NCBI GenBank assembly: GCA_021161305.1
Contig: JAGHAW010000120.1
Span: 1-8,735 of the forward strand
DNA length: 8,735 nt
Source of the DNA: Sulfurimonas sp.
GTDB lineage: Bacteria > Campylobacterota > Campylobacteria > Campylobacterales > Sulfurimonadaceae
Direction of reading: 5' to 3'
Under the pieces are notes generated by a model that worked only from the letters and a program-made list of their open reading frames with translations, did not search any database and was not told the origin of the DNA. Shown here one piece after another: positions 1 to 6,691 of the stretch. The translations under genes and the position numbers were made by a program. Positions within the stretch are counted from its first letter, which is position 1; every line of letters begins with the position of its first letter.

Positions 1-2
1 AT

Positions 3-752
3 TTTAGAGCAACGATCATAGCTACGGATAGTGCAGGTAATAGTTCTAAAGCCTATATACCGTTATATCTTAAACAGAAAAATTATAAAGTTTCAAATAT
101 AAAAATTAGTGATAGATTTTTAAAAGGTAAGATTGCTGAACTTGCAGATGAGTTTGTAGAGACCCAAGGTGTTGATGATTCTATAGAACAGTTTAAACTT
201 ATAAATGAAGATGTAAGAGCAAAAAATGAAGAGCTTATTCACAGAATAACATCTAAAGTATCAGATGAGATGATAAGTGATTTTAAAATAAATAAGATGT
301 ATCCTCTTAAAAATGCACAGGTAGTTGCAACTTTTGGAGACCATAGAAAGTATTCTTACAAGGGAGAGTATATCAGTGAGTCATATCACTTAGGACTAGA
401 TCTTGCTAGTTATGCTATGGCAGATATTAAGCCACAAAATAGTGGAGAAGTAGTTTACTCAGATTTTAATGGTTTATATGGAAACATGCCTGTAATCGAC
501 CATGGTTTAGGTCTTTATACCCTTTATGGACACTGTTCTAGTTCAAGTGTAAGCAGTGGTGATTTAGTAAGTAAAAATATGCCTATAGCAAATACAGGAA
601 AAACTGGTTACGCCATGGGTGACCATCTGCATTTTGGAGTACTTATTCAAGGTATTGAAGTTCGTCCTGCAGAGTGGATGGATAGAACTTGGATGAAACT
701 AAACATAGCAAATGTTATTAAGAATGCAAAAGAGATAATAGATAAACAATAA
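3..752 (+). CDS. M23-family (LytM-type) metallopeptidase, 5' end outside the window
   Basis: Zinc peptidase expected to cut peptidoglycan cross-bridges or stems in the periplasm. The frame is open from base 3, so the Met at 270 is internal and not the true start; 249 residues are visible. The C-terminal catalytic domain is complete: an HxxxD motif (His codon 387, Asp codon 399, in HLGLD), a YGH histidine (codon 531) and the HxH pair (codons 624 and 630, in GDHLHFG). These are the zinc ligands and catalytic histidine of family M23. Before it lie a stretch resembling the end of an Ig-like domain (DSAGNSS, about 27-47) and a charged, probably helical linker (about 120-260). Any signal peptide or membrane anchor would lie upstream. 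The stop is 9 bases before lpxC, so the genes are probably co-transcribed. In Campylobacterota, M23 enzymes often set cell shape (Csd and Pgp proteins), but I cannot assign this one to a named member. Confidence 0.93.
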   Translation, partial: FRATIIATDSAGNSSKAYIPLYLKQKNYKVSNIKISDRFLKGKIAELADEFVETQGVDDSIEQFKLINEDVRAKNEELIHRITSKVSDEMISDFKINKMYPLKNAQVVATFGDHRKYSYKGEYISESYHLGLDLASYAMADIKPQNSGEVVYSDFNGLYGNMPVIDHGLGLYTLYGHCSSSSVSSGDLVSKNMPIANTGKTGYAMGDHLHFGVLIQGIEVRPAEWMDRTWMKLNIANVIKNAKEIIDKQ

Positions 753-761
753 GGAAGAGAG

Positions 762-1646
762 ATGTATCAAACAACTATACAAAAAACTGTTGAATTAGTT
801 GGTATAGGTTTACATAAAGGTTCACCTGTTAAGTTACGCTTAGAACCATTAGAATCTAACAGTGGGATTATTTTTTATCGTAGTGATGTTGATGTTGCTA
901 TTCCTTTGGTACCTGAAAATGTGGTTGATACCAAGATGGCTACTGTTATAGGTAAAGATGGTTTTGTTATCTCTACTATTGAGCATATGCTTTCAGCTGT
1001 ATATGCTTATGGAATTGATAATTTAAGAGTAATTGTTGATGCAGATGAAATACCTGTTATGGATGGAAGCAGTGCAAGTTTTTGTATGCTTTTAGATGAA
1101 GCAGGTATACGAGAGCTAGAAGCTCCGAAAAAAGTTATGCGTATAACAAAAGAGGTTATAGTCCAAGAGGGTGATAAGTATGTTAAACTCTCTCCCTCTC
1201 CAGATTTAAGATATGATTTTACTATAAAATTTCCTCACCCTGTGATACAAAATCAGGATTATGTATTGGAATTTACAAAAGAGAACTATAAAAATGAGAT
1301 AGCAAGAGCTAGAACATTCGGTTTTTTACATGAAGTTCAATATCTTCGTTCAAAAGGTCTAGCACTTGGTGGTTCACTAGAAAATGCGATAGTCTTGGAT
1401 GAAAAAAAGGTTTTAAATCCTGAAGGCTTGAGATTTTCAGATGAGTTTGTAAGACATAAAATCCTTGATGCTATTGGTGATATGTCTCTTATAGGTATGA
1501 ATTTTGTAGGAAATTATGAGGCTTTAGCCGGTAGTCATGATTTAAATCATAAACTTACGCTTGAATTGTTAAAAGATGCCGAAAATTATGAAGTTGTAGA
1601 ACTTGTAGGTGAAAAAACAAAAGAGTTAGAAAAAGCGTATGCTTAA
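762..1646 (+). CDS. lpxC: UDP-3-O-acyl-N-acetylglucosamine deacetylase (LpxC)
   Basis: Zinc amidase of the cytoplasm that carries out the committed step of lipid A synthesis, deacetylating UDP-3-O-acyl-GlcNAc. The 294 residues are close to the usual length of about 305. Visible motifs are the N-terminal GIGLHKG loop, E74-H75 in STIEHMLSA (general base and zinc ligand), VMDGSS (about 99-104), ARTFGF, the zinc pair H232 and D236 in RHKILDAIGD, and H259 in GSHDLNH. These match the known E. coli LpxC residues E78, H79, H238, D242 and H265. ATG 762 follows an AAGGA at 751-755. The gene overlaps the next one by 8 bases. LpxC shows the organism makes lipopolysaccharide or lipooligosaccharide; pairing with a wall peptidase upstream gives the operon an envelope-building start. 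Nothing is missing or odd. Confidence 0.98.
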   Translation: MYQTTIQKTVELVGIGLHKGSPVKLRLEPLESNSGIIFYRSDVDVAIPLVPENVVDTKMATVIGKDGFVISTIEHMLSAVYAYGIDNLRVIVDADEIPVMDGSSASFCMLLDEAGIRELEAPKKVMRITKEVIVQEGDKYVKLSPSPDLRYDFTIKFPHPVIQNQDYVLEFTKENYKNEIARARTFGFLHEVQYLRSKGLALGGSLENAIVLDEKKVLNPEGLRFSDEFVRHKILDAIGDMSLIGMNFVGNYEALAGSHDLNHKLTLELLKDAENYEVVELVGEKTKELEKAYA

Positions 1647-2100
1647 AAAGGTAGATGTTCTTTTAGTGGCTCTCTCTTCACCTATACAGATAGGAATATA
1701 TGAAGATAACAGATTGATAGATACCATAGTTTCTACAGAAAAAAGTTCAGATATTTTACCAATAATATTTGATGAGTTACTAAAGAAATATAATGTTAAA
1801 AAACTTTTTTATGCAAATGGACCAGGAAGTTTCATGGCGATTAAAGTTGCCTATATATTTTTGAAATCTATCAGTATTTTAAAAAATATACCACTTTATG
1901 CCACAGATGCTTTTAAATTCAACAAAAATCAGCCAATAAAAGCGATTGGCAAGCTATGTTTTGTTAAAATTTTGTCAGAAATAAAAACTCAAAAGTTAGA
2001 AATAGTGCCAGAAGCCAGTTTTACGCTTCCGAATTTACTTGATTATAATGAGTTTAGCAAAATTACAACACCACTCTATGGTATAGGTGCTGTTGGATAG
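1639..2100 (+). CDS. tsaB: Short TsaB-like protein (t6A tRNA modification partner)
   Basis: The best clue is the segment from N60 (NGPGSFMAIKVAYIFLKSI, then KNIPLYATDAF). It matches the TsaB signature GPGSFTG(V/L)R followed by a helix and an IPL strand. TsaB is a non-catalytic ASKHA-fold partner that joins TsaD and TsaE to make N6-threonylcarbamoyladenosine at position 37 of ANN-decoding tRNAs. At 153 residues this protein is well short of the usual 220-240 and seems to lack most of the C-terminal half. The N-terminal DTS-type phosphate motif is also degraded (ALSSP). It is not obviously broken: it has no internal stop, its start is 8 bases inside lpxC, and thrB begins 9 bases after its stop. 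A short gene sits at the same place in C. jejuni and H. pylori, so this is probably a lineage-specific form. No strong Shine-Dalgarno is seen, and translation is probably coupled to lpxC. The symbol is tentative. Confidence 0.72.
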   Translation: MLKKVDVLLVALSSPIQIGIYEDNRLIDTIVSTEKSSDILPIIFDELLKKYNVKKLFYANGPGSFMAIKVAYIFLKSISILKNIPLYATDAFKFNKNQPIKAIGKLCFVKILSEIKTQKLEIVPEASFTLPNLLDYNEFSKITTPLYGIGAVG

Positions 2101-2109
2101 GAAGTATCA

Positions 2110-2991
2110 GTGACAATAAGCGTACCGGCTACTAGTGCAAATCTTGGACCTGGGTTTGATTCCTTAGGTTTAGCAGTAGATTTAAGAAATCGTGTAGAGT
2201 TTCATCAGTCTAGATTTTTTAGTGTAAGTATTAGAGGGGAGGGTGAAAACAACCCAAGATTAAAGGGTAATAATCTTTTTATCAGTATTTTTAATGATCA
2301 TTACAACCGTTTAACCAAGAAAAAGCAAAATTTTAAATTTACTTTTTACAACGAAATTCCTATGTCAAGAGGACTTGGAAGTTCATCAGCTGTAATTGTT
2401 AGTGCTATAGCAACTGCACATGAAGCAGCAGGTATTAGAGTTTCTAAAAGAAGAATTTTAAATCATGCACTTATCTATGAATCACATCCAGATAATATAA
2501 CTCCAGCAGTTATGGGTGGTTTTAATGCAGCTACAATTGAAAAAAATAAGGTTTTTTCACAAAAAAAGCATCTACCTGCTTACTTAAAAGCTGTCGTGGT
2601 TATTCCAAATAAACAGATGAATACTTCTAAAGCTAGAACACTTCTACCGAAGTCCTACTCTAAAGAGAATGCTGTTTATAATCTTTCACATACAGCTTTG
2701 ACGGTGGCTGCTTTTTTTAATGAGGATTGGGAGATGTTGAAACTCTCAGCTCAAGACAGATTTCACCAAAAAGCCAGAATGAAAATTTTGCCAGAACTTT
2801 TTAGTGTACAAAAAATTGCTTATGAGAGTGGTGCATTGATGAGTACACTTTCAGGTAGTGGTTCTACATTTTTCAATATGGCTTATGATGACGATTCTGC
2901 TATGATTGCAAATAGATTAAAGCAGAAATTTCCAGAATTTGGGGTAAAAATTTTGGATTTTGATAACAATGGACTAGTAATAGAGAGATAA
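2110..2991 (+). CDS. thrB: Homoserine kinase (ThrB, GHMP kinase family)
   Basis: Phosphorylates L-homoserine with ATP to give O-phosphohomoserine, the substrate of threonine synthase, in the cytoplasm. All three GHMP-kinase motifs are present: the N-terminal PATSANLGPGFDSLGLA (about 6-22), the phosphate-binding RGLGSSSA (87-94) and the C-terminal glycine-rich LSGSGST (247-253). The 293 residues fit the family (about 300). The start is GTG at 2110: it places the conserved SVPATSANLG at the usual distance from the N-terminus, and an AGGAAG (about 2099-2103, overlapping the tsaB stop) serves as ribosome binding site. It is an amino-acid biosynthesis gene among envelope and translation genes, but this placement is conserved in Campylobacterota. 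The stop codon lies inside a perfect inverted repeat (2978-3000). Confidence 0.97.
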   Translation: MTISVPATSANLGPGFDSLGLAVDLRNRVEFHQSRFFSVSIRGEGENNPRLKGNNLFISIFNDHYNRLTKKKQNFKFTFYNEIPMSRGLGSSSAVIVSAIATAHEAAGIRVSKRRILNHALIYESHPDNITPAVMGGFNAATIEKNKVFSQKKHLPAYLKAVVVIPNKQMNTSKARTLLPKSYSKENAVYNLSHTALTVAAFFNEDWEMLKLSAQDRFHQKARMKILPELFSVQKIAYESGALMSTLSGSGSTFFNMAYDDDSAMIANRLKQKFPEFGVKILDFDNNGLVIER

Positions 2992-3000
2992 TCTCTATTA
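2978..3000 (+). repeat. Perfect 9-bp inverted repeat spanning the thrB stop codon
   Basis: TAATAGAGA (2978-2986) and TCTCTATTA (2992-3000) are exact reverse complements around a 5-base loop (GATAA) that holds most of the thrB stop codon. In RNA it would form an AU-rich 9-bp hairpin. No T-run follows (ATTCAAGTAAG), so it is not a classical intrinsic terminator. It could act as a weak terminator or attenuator, a processing or 3'-end stabilising stem, or have no role. It occupies the widest gap inside the operon, between thrB and ylxR. Confidence 0.6.
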
Positions 3001-3022
3001 ATTCAAGTAAGTTTTAGATATA

Positions 3023-3286
3023 ATGGCGAAAAAATTTCATAAACCTATTAGAATGTGTTGCTCTTGCAGAAAAAGAGAGATACAAGAAACTCTTCTTAGA
3101 CTTCAGTGCAAAGATGGTTTTTTAATAGCATATAGTGGGAATGGTAGAAGTTTTTATATATGTAAAGATTGTCTTGAACAAGAGAAAAAAGTTTTAAAAG
3201 CTATTATGCGACAATGCAGAAGTGGTAAGAAAGATAAATTTACAATCAGACTAAAGGAGATCATCGCTGATGATAGAAAAAGTTAG
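3023..3286 (+). CDS. ylxR: YlxR-family RNA-binding protein (DUF448, RnpM-like)
   Basis: Small basic protein of 87 residues. The family signature is RMC-xx-C-RKR near the N-terminus (R10 M11 C12 C13 S14 C15 R16 K17 R18), then a LLRL strand, then GR-x-x-Y-I-C with a C-x-x-C (C47, C50). YlxR proteins are almost always next to infB. The Bacillus subtilis member binds the RNase P RNA and modulates that enzyme (RnpM); a role in translation or RNA processing is inferred here. ATG 3023 is chosen because a start at the internal Met 11 would drop the conserved Arg before the first CxxC. The upstream Shine-Dalgarno is weak (AAGTAAG, 3005-3011). The gene ends 17 bases inside infB and contains the strong infB ribosome binding site. 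Confidence 0.88.
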   Translation: MAKKFHKPIRMCCSCRKREIQETLLRLQCKDGFLIAYSGNGRSFYICKDCLEQEKKVLKAIMRQCRSGKKDKFTIRLKEIIADDRKS

Positions 3287-5879
3287 AGTACATGAAATTG
3301 CAAAAGAATTAGGTATAGCTTCTAAAGATGTTTTAGAAAAAGCAAAAATAATTGGTCTTGAAGTTAAATCTGCACAGAGTGTAGTTACAATGGAACAAGC
3401 TGAGGGGTTAGCAAACTATATTATGAATGGTGAAACTCCAGTAGCTACTCCTAAGCCAGAGAAGAAGGCACCTATAAAAGCAAAAAGTGATACTCCTAAA
3501 AAAGAAGATACTCCTAAGCAAGTTAAAGAAACAACTTCTACAGAAACTAAGGAAGATTCTATTGTTGAAAAAACAGTAGAGAAAAAAGAGTCTAAAGAAA
3601 AGCCTAAAACTGAAGTTAAAGCCCAACTGAAAAAAGAAGAGCCTAAAGCTGAAGTTAAAAAAGATGAGAAAAAATCTACTGGACCAGTTATAGTTCCACA
3701 GATAAAAAGATCTGGTCTTAAGATTGTTAAAAAGAAAAGACCAAAAGTAGAAGAGTCTTATAATTTTCCGCAAAAACAAGTTTCAGTCTCTTCATATGGA
3801 AAAATGAGTGCTGAAGTTTTAGAAGAACTTGCACAGAAGAAAAGATCTAAGCAAAGCTCATCTACAGCTAGAAAGCAAGAACAAGGTAAAAGAATAGATA
3901 TTTTCGGCGGTTCTATGAGTGATGTATCTATGGATATGGATAATCAAGTAGTTCTTCTTGATCTCAATTCTACGGAGAGAGCCGCTCTTCCTGTTGAAGA
4001 GCCTAGAAAGCCTAGACAACCAAAACCTGCAGGTAGAAATGCCAATAAAAAACAGGCTCCAAGAGGTAGAAGAGTTCGTAAAGATAAAAGAAAAAAATAT
4101 GCTAAAGCTACTCACGAAGAAGAGATAGTTACTCAAGTAGAAATTCCTGAAGATATTCGTGTTTATGAGTTTGCAGAAGCTCTTAAGCGTCCTATGTCGG
4201 ATATTATAAAAGTTCTTTTTGATCTTGGTATGATGATGACGAAAAATGATTTCTTAGGAAATGATGAGATTGAAATTTTATCTGAAGAGTTTGATGTAGA
4301 GGTAACTATTATTGACCCTAAAGATGCATTTACTCAAGAAGTAGAAGATATAGAGGAAGATCCTGATGCTACTGAGAGACCTCCTGTTATTACTATTATG
4401 GGACATGTTGATCATGGTAAAACTTCACTTTTAGATGCTATTCGTGATGCAAAAGTAACAGATGGTGAAGCTGGTGGAATTACTCAGCATATCGGTGCTT
4501 ATACAGTTGAACAAAATGGTAGAGCTATTACTTTTTTAGATACTCCGGGTCATGCTGCGTTTAGTTCTATGAGACAAAGAGGAACAGATGTAACAGATAT
4601 TATTGTTATAGTTGTTGCTGCTGATGATGGTGTTAAGCCTCAAACTCTTGAAGTTATTAAACTAGCTCAAGAATCAGGTGCTCCAGTTATAGTAGCACTT
4701 AATAAAATGGATAAAGAGACTGCTCAACCAGATTTAGTAAAAGGTCAGATGGCGGAACATGGTATGAGTCCAGTTGATTGGGGTGGAGATATTGAGTTTA
4801 TTCCAGTATCTGCTAAAACAGGTATGGGGATAGAAGATCTACTTGAAAATATTCTTATAACTGCAGATGTTTTAGAACTTAAAGCAAATGAAAATGTAAT
4901 GGCAAAAGCTTCTGTTGTTGAATCTTCTTTAGAAAAAGGTCGTGGACCAGTAGCAACTGTAATCGTTCAAAATGGTACTCTTAAAGTTGGAGATTATGTT
5001 GTTTGTGGTAGTTCTTATGGTCGTGTTAAGGCTATGATGGATGAAAACAAAAAAATGATTAAAGCTTTAAAACCAAGTCATACGGCAGTGGTTGCAGGGT
5101 TAAATGAAGTACCAAGTTCCGGTGAAGTTATGACGGTTATGAGTAGTGATAAAGAAGCTAGAGAGTATGCACTTAAAAGACATGAGTATGATAGACACAA
5201 AGAACTATCTGTAAGTATGAAAGCAACGCTAGAAGATATGACTTCTATGATTGCAGAGGGTAAACTTAAATCTCTTAAAATTGTACTTAAAACAGATGTT
5301 CATGGTTCACTTGAAGCTATTAAGTCTTCATTGATGGAACTTAGAAATGATGAAGTTAAAGTAAATGTTATTAGCTCTGGTGTTGGTGGAATTACTGAAA
5401 ATGATGTTGAACTTGTAAACAACTCTGAAAACTGTGTACTACTTGGTTTCAATGTTCGCCCAACTGGTGCAGTAAAAGCATCTGCTAAACAAAAAGGTGT
5501 TGAGATTAAGACATACTCAATCATCTATCAACTTCTTGATGATATTACAGGTATGCTTACAGGTATGATGGCTCCAAAATATACTGAAGAAAATACTGGT
5601 CAGGCAGAAGTTAGAGAAGTATTTAAAATCCCTAAAGGAATGGTTGCCGGTTGTATCGTTAATGATGGTAAACTTGTTCGTGGTGGTATGGTTCGTGTTA
5701 TTCGTGAAGGTGTTGTTACATATGAGGGTGAACTTACTTCACTTAAACGCTTCAAAGATGATGTTGAAGAGATTGGTAACGGTTATGAATGTGGTGTTGT
5801 TATCAGTGGTTATGATGATGTTATACCTGGTGATGTTCTTGAGACATTTAGAAAAGTTGAGCAAAAAGTTAGTCTATAA
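3270..5879 (+). CDS. infB: Translation initiation factor IF-2
   Basis: GTPase that brings fMet-tRNA to the 30S subunit and promotes 50S joining. The 869 residues match the long bacterial form. Domain order: an IF2_N module (about 1-52), a Lys/Glu/Pro-rich low-complexity linker (about 55-290) containing near-exact short repeats, a second IF2_N module (about 298-346), then the G domain with GHVDHGKT (G1, 378-385), GGITQHIGA (G2), DTPGH (G3, 424-428), NKMD (G4, 478-481) and SAK (G5, 514-516). The domain II barrel, domain III (starting near 664, KTDVHGSLEAI) and the C-terminal fMet-tRNA-binding barrel (about 776-865) follow. ATG 3270 is preceded by a strong AAAGGAGA (3253-3260) within ylxR. An internal in-frame start giving a shorter isoform, as in E. 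coli, cannot be judged from sequence. rbfA starts at the very next base after the stop. Confidence 0.99.
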   Translation: MIEKVRVHEIAKELGIASKDVLEKAKIIGLEVKSAQSVVTMEQAEGLANYIMNGETPVATPKPEKKAPIKAKSDTPKKEDTPKQVKETTSTETKEDSIVEKTVEKKESKEKPKTEVKAQLKKEEPKAEVKKDEKKSTGPVIVPQIKRSGLKIVKKKRPKVEESYNFPQKQVSVSSYGKMSAEVLEELAQKKRSKQSSSTARKQEQGKRIDIFGGSMSDVSMDMDNQVVLLDLNSTERAALPVEEPRKPRQPKPAGRNANKKQAPRGRRVRKDKRKKYAKATHEEEIVTQVEIPEDIRVYEFAEALKRPMSDIIKVLFDLGMMMTKNDFLGNDEIEILSEEFDVEVTIIDPKDAFTQEVEDIEEDPDATERPPVITIMGHVDHGKTSLLDAIRDAKVTDGEAGGITQHIGAYTVEQNGRAITFLDTPGHAAFSSMRQRGTDVTDIIVIVVAADDGVKPQTLEVIKLAQESGAPVIVALNKMDKETAQPDLVKGQMAEHGMSPVDWGGDIEFIPVSAKTGMGIEDLLENILITADVLELKANENVMAKASVVESSLEKGRGPVATVIVQNGTLKVGDYVVCGSSYGRVKAMMDENKKMIKALKPSHTAVVAGLNEVPSSGEVMTVMSSDKEAREYALKRHEYDRHKELSVSMKATLEDMTSMIAEGKLKSLKIVLKTDVHGSLEAIKSSLMELRNDEVKVNVISSGVGGITENDVELVNNSENCVLLGFNVRPTGAVKASAKQKGVEIKTYSIIYQLLDDITGMLTGMMAPKYTEENTGQAEVREVFKIPKGMVAGCIVNDGKLVRGGMVRVIREGVVTYEGELTSLKRFKDDVEEIGNGYECGVVISGYDDVIPGDVLETFRKVEQKVSL
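3601..3659 (+). repeat. Near-identical direct repeat inside the infB linker
   Basis: Bases 3601-3620 and 3640-3659 match at 19 of 20 positions, offset by 39 bases (13 codons), encoding PKTEVK and PKAEVK. A shorter exact repeat (GATACTCCTAA at 3489-3499 and 3507-3517, offset 18) lies just upstream. Both fall in the Lys/Glu/Pro-rich linker and look like in-frame slippage or unequal-exchange duplications that the disordered region tolerates. Confidence 0.7.
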
Positions 5880-6242
5880 ATGACAGAAGCCCAAATAAAA
5901 CTCAAAAGAACTGAGTCAGTTCTTGCAGAGTTGATTCCTCAAGCACTTGGTGGAATGAATGATAAAAGACTTCACGACCTAAATGTTATTGAAGTTAAGT
6001 GTTCTCGTGGTAAGAGTGATGCTAAGGTTTATATTGACCCTAGCGAATTTAGTGAACAAGAAAAAAGAGACTATCTTAAACTTTTGAGAAAAGCTCGTCC
6101 AATTATAGAGACTCACTGTCTTAAAGACCAAGGTTGGTTTCGTTGTCCAAAATTTACATTTGAGTTTGATGAACACTTAAAACAAGCACAAAATATTGAT
6201 GATTTGTTTAAAAAGATTGCAAAAGATAGAGGAGAAGATTAA
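5880..6242 (+). CDS. rbfA: Ribosome-binding factor A (RbfA)
   Basis: Single-domain KH-fold 30S assembly factor that binds near the 5' end of 16S rRNA and acts in late small-subunit maturation and cold adaptation. The 120 residues show the family pattern: an N-terminal helix with KRTESVLAELI, DKRL followed by a VIEVKCS strand, the SDAKVYID strand, a KA-R helix, and the final FTFEFDEHLKQAQNIDDL. The last segment corresponds to the RbfA signature of a strand ending in hydrophobic-x-hydrophobic-D-x-S/H-x-x-x-x-x-x-I. The ATG abuts the infB stop (TAAATG) with no recognisable Shine-Dalgarno, so it is probably translated by ribosomes that have just finished IF2. It overlaps rimP by one base. The combination with IF2, RimP and YlxR makes this the ribosome-biogenesis core of the operon. 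Confidence 0.95.
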   Translation: MTEAQIKLKRTESVLAELIPQALGGMNDKRLHDLNVIEVKCSRGKSDAKVYIDPSEFSEQEKRDYLKLLRKARPIIETHCLKDQGWFRCPKFTFEFDEHLKQAQNIDDLFKKIAKDRGED

Positions 6243-6691
6243 TGTCACTACAAAGCGATATCAACTCACTTGTAAAGTCAGTTGATCTAGAACTTTATGA
6301 TACAACTGTTGTAAATGAAAATGATGAAACCATTTATCGTGTGAGTGTAATTTCTACTGAGATTAAAGATGGAAAAAGAGCAGGTGTTTCACTAGATAGC
6401 TGTGTTGAACTTACTCATCTTATATCTCCACTTTTAGATGTTACACCTCCTGTTTCTGGGGATTATAGACTTGAAGTTGGAACTCCTGGGATTGAGAGAA
6501 AATTAACAAATATAGGTAATTTTTCAAAATCTATAGGTGAAAAAGTATCACTTCTTCTAAATGATAAAGAGAAGATTCGCGGAATTTTAACAAAGGTTGA
6601 AGGCTCTAAAATATTTGTAGATGTTGAGCAAGAGATTAGTGAAGTTGAATTCAATGACATTGTAAAAGCAAAAACTTATTTTGAATGGTAA
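6242..6691 (+). CDS. rimP: Ribosome maturation factor RimP
   Basis: Cytoplasmic 30S maturation factor (former DUF150/YhbC) that helps assemble proteins on the 3' domain of 16S rRNA. The 149 residues carry the signature YRLEVGTPGIERKL (about 75-88), matching the family pattern of YxLEVSSPGxxRxL, with the preceding acidic SLDSCVELTHLISPLLD helix and a C-terminal Sm-like barrel region (GEKVSLLL through EVEFNDIVKAK). The start at 6242 shares a base with the rbfA stop (TAATG), and GAGGAG at 6229-6234 is a good ribosome binding site. In many bacteria rimP sits upstream of nusA and infB; here it lies downstream of rbfA and no nusA is in the window. It overlaps ribD by 7 bases. Confidence 0.95.
   Translation: MSLQSDINSLVKSVDLELYDTTVVNENDETIYRVSVISTEIKDGKRAGVSLDSCVELTHLISPLLDVTPPVSGDYRLEVGTPGIERKLTNIGNFSKSIGEKVSLLLNDKEKIRGILTKVEGSKIFVDVEQEISEVEFNDIVKAKTYFEW

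Noticed and set aside
270..272. ATG as the start of the M23 peptidase
   Set aside because: The same frame is open to base 3 with protein-like sequence (Ig-like end, helical linker) and no ribosome binding site precedes 270, so it is an internal Met.
3408..3779. Open frame of 123 codons on the minus strand
   Set aside because: It is the shadow of the Lys/Glu-rich IF2 linker (AAA/GAA codons read as Phe/Leu/Ser) and has no family resemblance or ribosome binding site.
3858..4136. Minus-strand open frame of 92 codons
   Set aside because: Antisense to the basic part of the IF2 linker, with low-complexity Ser/Phe-rich translation and no supporting signals.
5644..5883. Plus-strand open frame of 79 codons rich in Val and Leu
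   Set aside because: It is an out-of-frame reading of the conserved IF2 C-terminal domain; the hydrophobic translation comes from GTT-rich codons.
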